Below are positions 33,623 through 36,391 of a stretch of DNA of 36,391 bases, one piece after another. Each line of letters opens with the position of its first letter. Positions within the stretch are counted from its first letter, which is position 1. Source of the stretch: CAZLIC01 sp964559535 (lineage in GTDB: Bacteria; Pseudomonadota; Alphaproteobacteria; Rhodobacterales; Rhodobacteraceae); the NCBI GenBank assembly GCA_964559535.1, contig CAZLIC010000039.1, forward strand, positions 1 to 36,391, read 5' to 3'. The notes beneath the pieces are model-generated. The model was not told where the DNA came from. It saw only the letters and a program-made list of their open reading frames with translations, and searched no databases. Position numbers and translations under genes: made by a program.

Positions 33623-34390
33623 ATGCCGATGGACCTGATCGTCGTGCCTTGCCTGCGCGACAATTTCGCCTTCCTGATCCGCGATCCCGCCACCGGAGCC
33701 GCGGCCTGCGTCGATGTGCCCGAAACGGCACCGGTTCTTGCGGCGCTGCAGAAGGCCGGATGGGCGCTGACCGACATCCTGCTGACGCATCACCATGATG
33801 ACCACATCCAGGGCGTGCCGGACCTGGTGGCTGCCACCGGGGCAAGGGTGACGGGTGCCGCCGCGGATGCCCACCGCCTGCCTGCGCTGGACACGGCCCT
33901 TCACCCCGGCGACCGCGTGACGCTGGGCCGCGAGACGGGCACGGTGTTCGACGTGTCGGGCCATACCGTGGGTCACATCGCCTTCCACTTTCCCGGGTCG
34001 GGGCTGGCCTTCACCGGCGACAGCCTGATGGCCGCAGGCTGCGGTCGCCTGTTTGAAGGCACGCCCGCGCAGATGTGGACCAGCCTGTCGCGGCTGGCGG
34101 CCCTGCCGGGCGAAACGCGCATCTGTTCGGGGCACGACTATCTGGACGGCAACCTGCGCTTTGCGGCCCATCTTGAACCCGGCAATCCGGCGCTTATGTC
34201 TCGTATCGAACGGCTCTCCGAGATGCGCCGAGAGGGCCAGCTGCCGATGCCGTCGCTCTTGTCCGAAGAGCTGGCAACGAACCCGTTCCTGCGCGCCCCG
34301 CTGCCAACCTTGCGCCAGGCCATGGGCCTGGCGGATGCCGCGGATCACGAGGTTTTCGCTGCCATCCGGGCTGCGAAGGACAAGTTCTGA
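33623..34390 (+). CDS. gloB: Hydroxyacylglutathione hydrolase (glyoxalase II)
   Basis: This 255-residue metallo-beta-lactamase-fold enzyme has the metal motif THHHDDH (55-61), the glyoxalase II segments DVSGHTVGHIAFHFPG, FTGDSLMAAGCGRLFEG and ICSGHDYLDGNLRFA, and a C-terminal helical domain with LPSLLSEELATNPFLR-like sequence. It hydrolyses S-D-lactoylglutathione, completing methylglyoxal detoxification. Start ATG 33623 was chosen as it gives the usual N-terminus; the longer frame starts inside the divergent gene's start region. Confidence 0.93.
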   Translation: MPMDLIVVPCLRDNFAFLIRDPATGAAACVDVPETAPVLAALQKAGWALTDILLTHHHDDHIQGVPDLVAATGARVTGAAADAHRLPALDTALHPGDRVTLGRETGTVFDVSGHTVGHIAFHFPGSGLAFTGDSLMAAGCGRLFEGTPAQMWTSLSRLAALPGETRICSGHDYLDGNLRFAAHLEPGNPALMSRIERLSEMRREGQLPMPSLLSEELATNPFLRAPLPTLRQAMGLADAADHEVFAAIRAAKDKF

Positions 34391-34512
34391 ACCGTATCGC
34401 AACAGTCGCGATCACATTTCGCGGCAACGGTGCGGAAACCTGGGTCGGGCCGAAGATTTTTCTTGAAGCCCGTCCCGGAACACCGAAGGTTAAGGCCATG
34501 AGGCCATGCTCT

Positions 34513-34533
34513 GTCCGGGCGCGCCGCCCGGAC
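34513..34533. repeat. GC-rich hairpin in the clpA leader
   Basis: Perfect arms GTCCGGGCG (34513-34521) and CGCCCGGAC (34525-34533) around CGC lie 26 bp before the clpA start, just upstream of its ribosome-binding sequence. There is no T-tract, so a leader stem is as likely as a gloB terminator. Confidence 0.5.
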
Positions 34534-34559
34534 CGGGCATAAGGACAGGAGCACCGAAC

Positions 34560-36391
34560 GTGCCGTCATTCTCGCAGACACTCGAGCAGGCGATTCACGC
34601 CGCGCTGGCCTTGGCCAATGCGCGCCGACACGAACTGGCAACGCTGGAACACCTGCTTCTGGCGCTGATTGACGAACCCGACGCCGCGCGGGTGATGAAG
34701 GCGTGCAGCGTCAACCTGGACGAGCTGCGCAAGACGCTGGTGGATTTCATCGACGACGATCTGTCAACGCTGGTGACCGACGTGGAAGGGTCCGAGGCGG
34801 TGCCGACCGCGGCGTTCCAGCGGGTGATCCAGCGCGCGGCGATCCATGTGCAAAGCTCGGGCCGCACCGAGGTGACCGGGGCGAACGTTCTGGTCGCCAT
34901 CTTTGCCGAGCGCGAATCGAACGCCGCCTACTTCCTGCAAGAGCAGGACATGACGCGGTACGACGCGGTTAACTTCATTGCGCACGGCGTGGCCAAGGAC
35001 CCGTCCTACGGCGAAACCCGGCCGGTCAGTGGCGCCGATGAGCCCAAGGAAGAAACCGCCAAGCCCGAGGCGGCCGAGGGCAAGGAATCCGCACTGGCCA
35101 AATACTGCGTGGACCTGAACGCCAAGGCACGCAAGGGCGACGTCGACCCGCTGATCGGCCGCGACCAGGAGGTCGAGCGCTGCATTCAGGTGCTGTGCCG
35201 CCGCCGCAAGAACAACCCGCTTCTGGTGGGCGACCCCGGCGTGGGCAAGACGGCCATTGCCGAGGGGCTGGCCTGGAAGATCGTGAAGGGCGAAACGCCC
35301 GACATCCTGTCTGGCGCCACCATCTTCTCGTTGGACATGGGGGCGCTGTTGGCCGGCACGCGGTACAGGGGCGATTTCGAAGAACGCCTGAAGGCCGTCG
35401 TGAAAGAGATGGAGGATCACCCCGATGCGATCCTGTTCATCGACGAGATCCACACCGTGATCGGCGCCGGGGCCACCAGTGGCGGCGCGATGGATGCCAG
35501 CAACCTGCTGAAGCCCGCGCTGCAGGGCGGCAAGCTGCGCTGCATGGGCAGCACCACCTACAAGGAGTTCCGTCAGCACTTCGAGAAGGACCGCGCGCTG
35601 AGCCGCCGGTTCCAGAAGATCGACGTGAACGAACCTTCGGTCGAGGATTCGATCAAGATCCTGATGGGCCTGAAACCCTATTTCGAGGAACACCACGACC
35701 TGCGCTACACCCACGACGCCATCAAGTCGGCGGTGGAACTGGCCGCGCGCTACATCCACGACCGCAAGCTGCCCGACAAGGCCATCGACGTGATCGACGA
35801 GGCCGGGGCGGCGCAGCATCTGCTAAGCGAATCGAAGCGGCGCAAGACCATCGGCCAGAAAGAGATCGAGGCGGTGGTGGCCAAGATCGCCCGCATCCCG
35901 CCGAAGTCGGTGTCGAAGGACGATGCCGAAACGCTGCGCGATCTGGAAAAGACGCTGAAGCGCGTGGTGTTCGGACAGGACAAGGCGGTAGACGCGCTGT
36001 GCAGCGCCATCAAGCTGGCCCGTGCGGGCCTGCGCGAACCGGAAAAGCCGATTGGCAACTACCTGTTCGCAGGCCCCACCGGCGTGGGCAAAACCGAGGT
36101 GGCCAAACAGCTGGCGCTGTCGCTGGGGGTGGAACTGATCCGCTTCGACATGTCGGAATACATGGAGAAGCACGCCGTTTCGCGGCTGATCGGCGCGCCG
36201 CCCGGCTATGTGGGCTTTGACCAGGGCGGCATGCTGACCGACGGCGTGGACCAGCACCCGCATTGCGTACTCTTGCTGGACGAAATGGAAAAGGCGCACC
36301 CGGATGTCTACAACATCCTGCTGCAGGTGATGGACCACGGCAAGCTGACCGACCACAACGGGCGGCAGGTCGATTTCCGCAACGTGATCCT
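34560..36391 (+). CDS. clpA: ATP-dependent Clp protease ATP-binding subunit ClpA, 3' end outside the window
   Basis: The first 610 residues of ClpA are present. They comprise the Clp N-domain repeats (SFSQTLEQAIHAALALANAR, HLLLALIDEPDA), an acidic linker with Glu/Ala/Lys (about 160-178), the first AAA module with Walker A GDPGVGKT (224-231) and Walker B FIDEIHTVIGAG, and the second module with GPTGVGKT (about 506-513) and LLLDEMEKAHPDVYN. There is no ClpB-type middle coiled coil, which distinguishes it from ClpB. The GTG start at 34560 has AGGAG upstream. It unfolds substrates for ClpP; clpS, if present, is not adjacent on the upstream side. Confidence 0.94.
   Translation, partial: MPSFSQTLEQAIHAALALANARRHELATLEHLLLALIDEPDAARVMKACSVNLDELRKTLVDFIDDDLSTLVTDVEGSEAVPTAAFQRVIQRAAIHVQSSGRTEVTGANVLVAIFAERESNAAYFLQEQDMTRYDAVNFIAHGVAKDPSYGETRPVSGADEPKEETAKPEAAEGKESALAKYCVDLNAKARKGDVDPLIGRDQEVERCIQVLCRRRKNNPLLVGDPGVGKTAIAEGLAWKIVKGETPDILSGATIFSLDMGALLAGTRYRGDFEERLKAVVKEMEDHPDAILFIDEIHTVIGAGATSGGAMDASNLLKPALQGGKLRCMGSTTYKEFRQHFEKDRALSRRFQKIDVNEPSVEDSIKILMGLKPYFEEHHDLRYTHDAIKSAVELAARYIHDRKLPDKAIDVIDEAGAAQHLLSESKRRKTIGQKEIEAVVAKIARIPPKSVSKDDAETLRDLEKTLKRVVFGQDKAVDALCSAIKLARAGLREPEKPIGNYLFAGPTGVGKTEVAKQLALSLGVELIRFDMSEYMEKHAVSRLIGAPPGYVGFDQGGMLTDGVDQHPHCVLLLDEMEKAHPDVYNILLQVMDHGKLTDHNGRQVDFRNVI

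Overview
The window looks like a chromosomal segment of an alphaproteobacterium of the order Rhodobacterales (Rhodobacter/Paracoccus-like). It is GC-rich with dense, often ATGA/GTGA-coupled genes. It holds an F1-only atpHAGDC operon with a downstream H-type lectin gene, a gloB/methyltransferase pair, Rhodobacter-like NadD and Prs, and a VPLPA-CTERM surface protein. The genus cannot be fixed from sequence reading alone.

Region 1 (1-18448) is a catabolic island for a phenolic compound. A leftward operon encodes a GMC-family flavoprotein alcohol dehydrogenase, a LivK-type binding protein and, after a hairpin, a LivH-type permease that runs off the window. A regulator with an OmpR-like DNA-binding domain, a BTAD domain and a DcmR-like sensor follows. 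Then comes a rightward, tightly packed operon: cytochrome P450, a PEP-synthase ATP-binding half, a PEP-utilising phosphohistidine half, HD hydrolase, aldehyde dehydrogenase, second HD hydrolase, SDR, and a [2Fe-2S] ferredoxin. This matches the logic of the cre pathway of Corynebacterium glutamicum for 4-cresol: phosphorylate the phenol, oxidise the alkyl group with a P450, remove the phosphate, and oxidise to 4-hydroxybenzoate. The next genes continue that route: pcaD, pcaC, pcaB, then pobA and a divergent AraC-type regulator. pcaHG and the ferredoxin reductase are not in the window. The proposed route is 4-alkylphenol -> aryl phosphate -> oxidised aryl phosphate -> 4-hydroxybenzoate -> protocatechuate -> beta-ketoadipate branch. 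A near-identical CCAAAG direct repeat with 11-bp pitch lies upstream of both divergent operons and points the same way relative to each; it is the best candidate site for the regulator.

Region 2 (18441-23000) is accessory: a GNAT acetyltransferase, a secreted repeat protein with a VPLPA-type C-terminal anchor, and a 599-residue glycine-rich, RTX-like protein that may be a type I secretion substrate. The last two converge on a strong shared terminator.

Region 3 (23090-27284) holds nadD, an alpha/beta hydrolase, a HCCA-isomerase-like protein and prs. These are followed by two REPIN-like elements of different sequence that bracket a toxin-antitoxin remnant. The toxin reading frame stops resembling its family exactly where the second element begins. 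A small H-type lectin gene follows.

Region 4 (27361-36391) is housekeeping: the atpHAGDC operon with an unusual small coiled-coil gene between atpG and atpD, a methyltransferase with its own terminator, gloB, and clpA, which is cut by the window end. I saw no tRNA, rRNA, CRISPR array or complete transposase.
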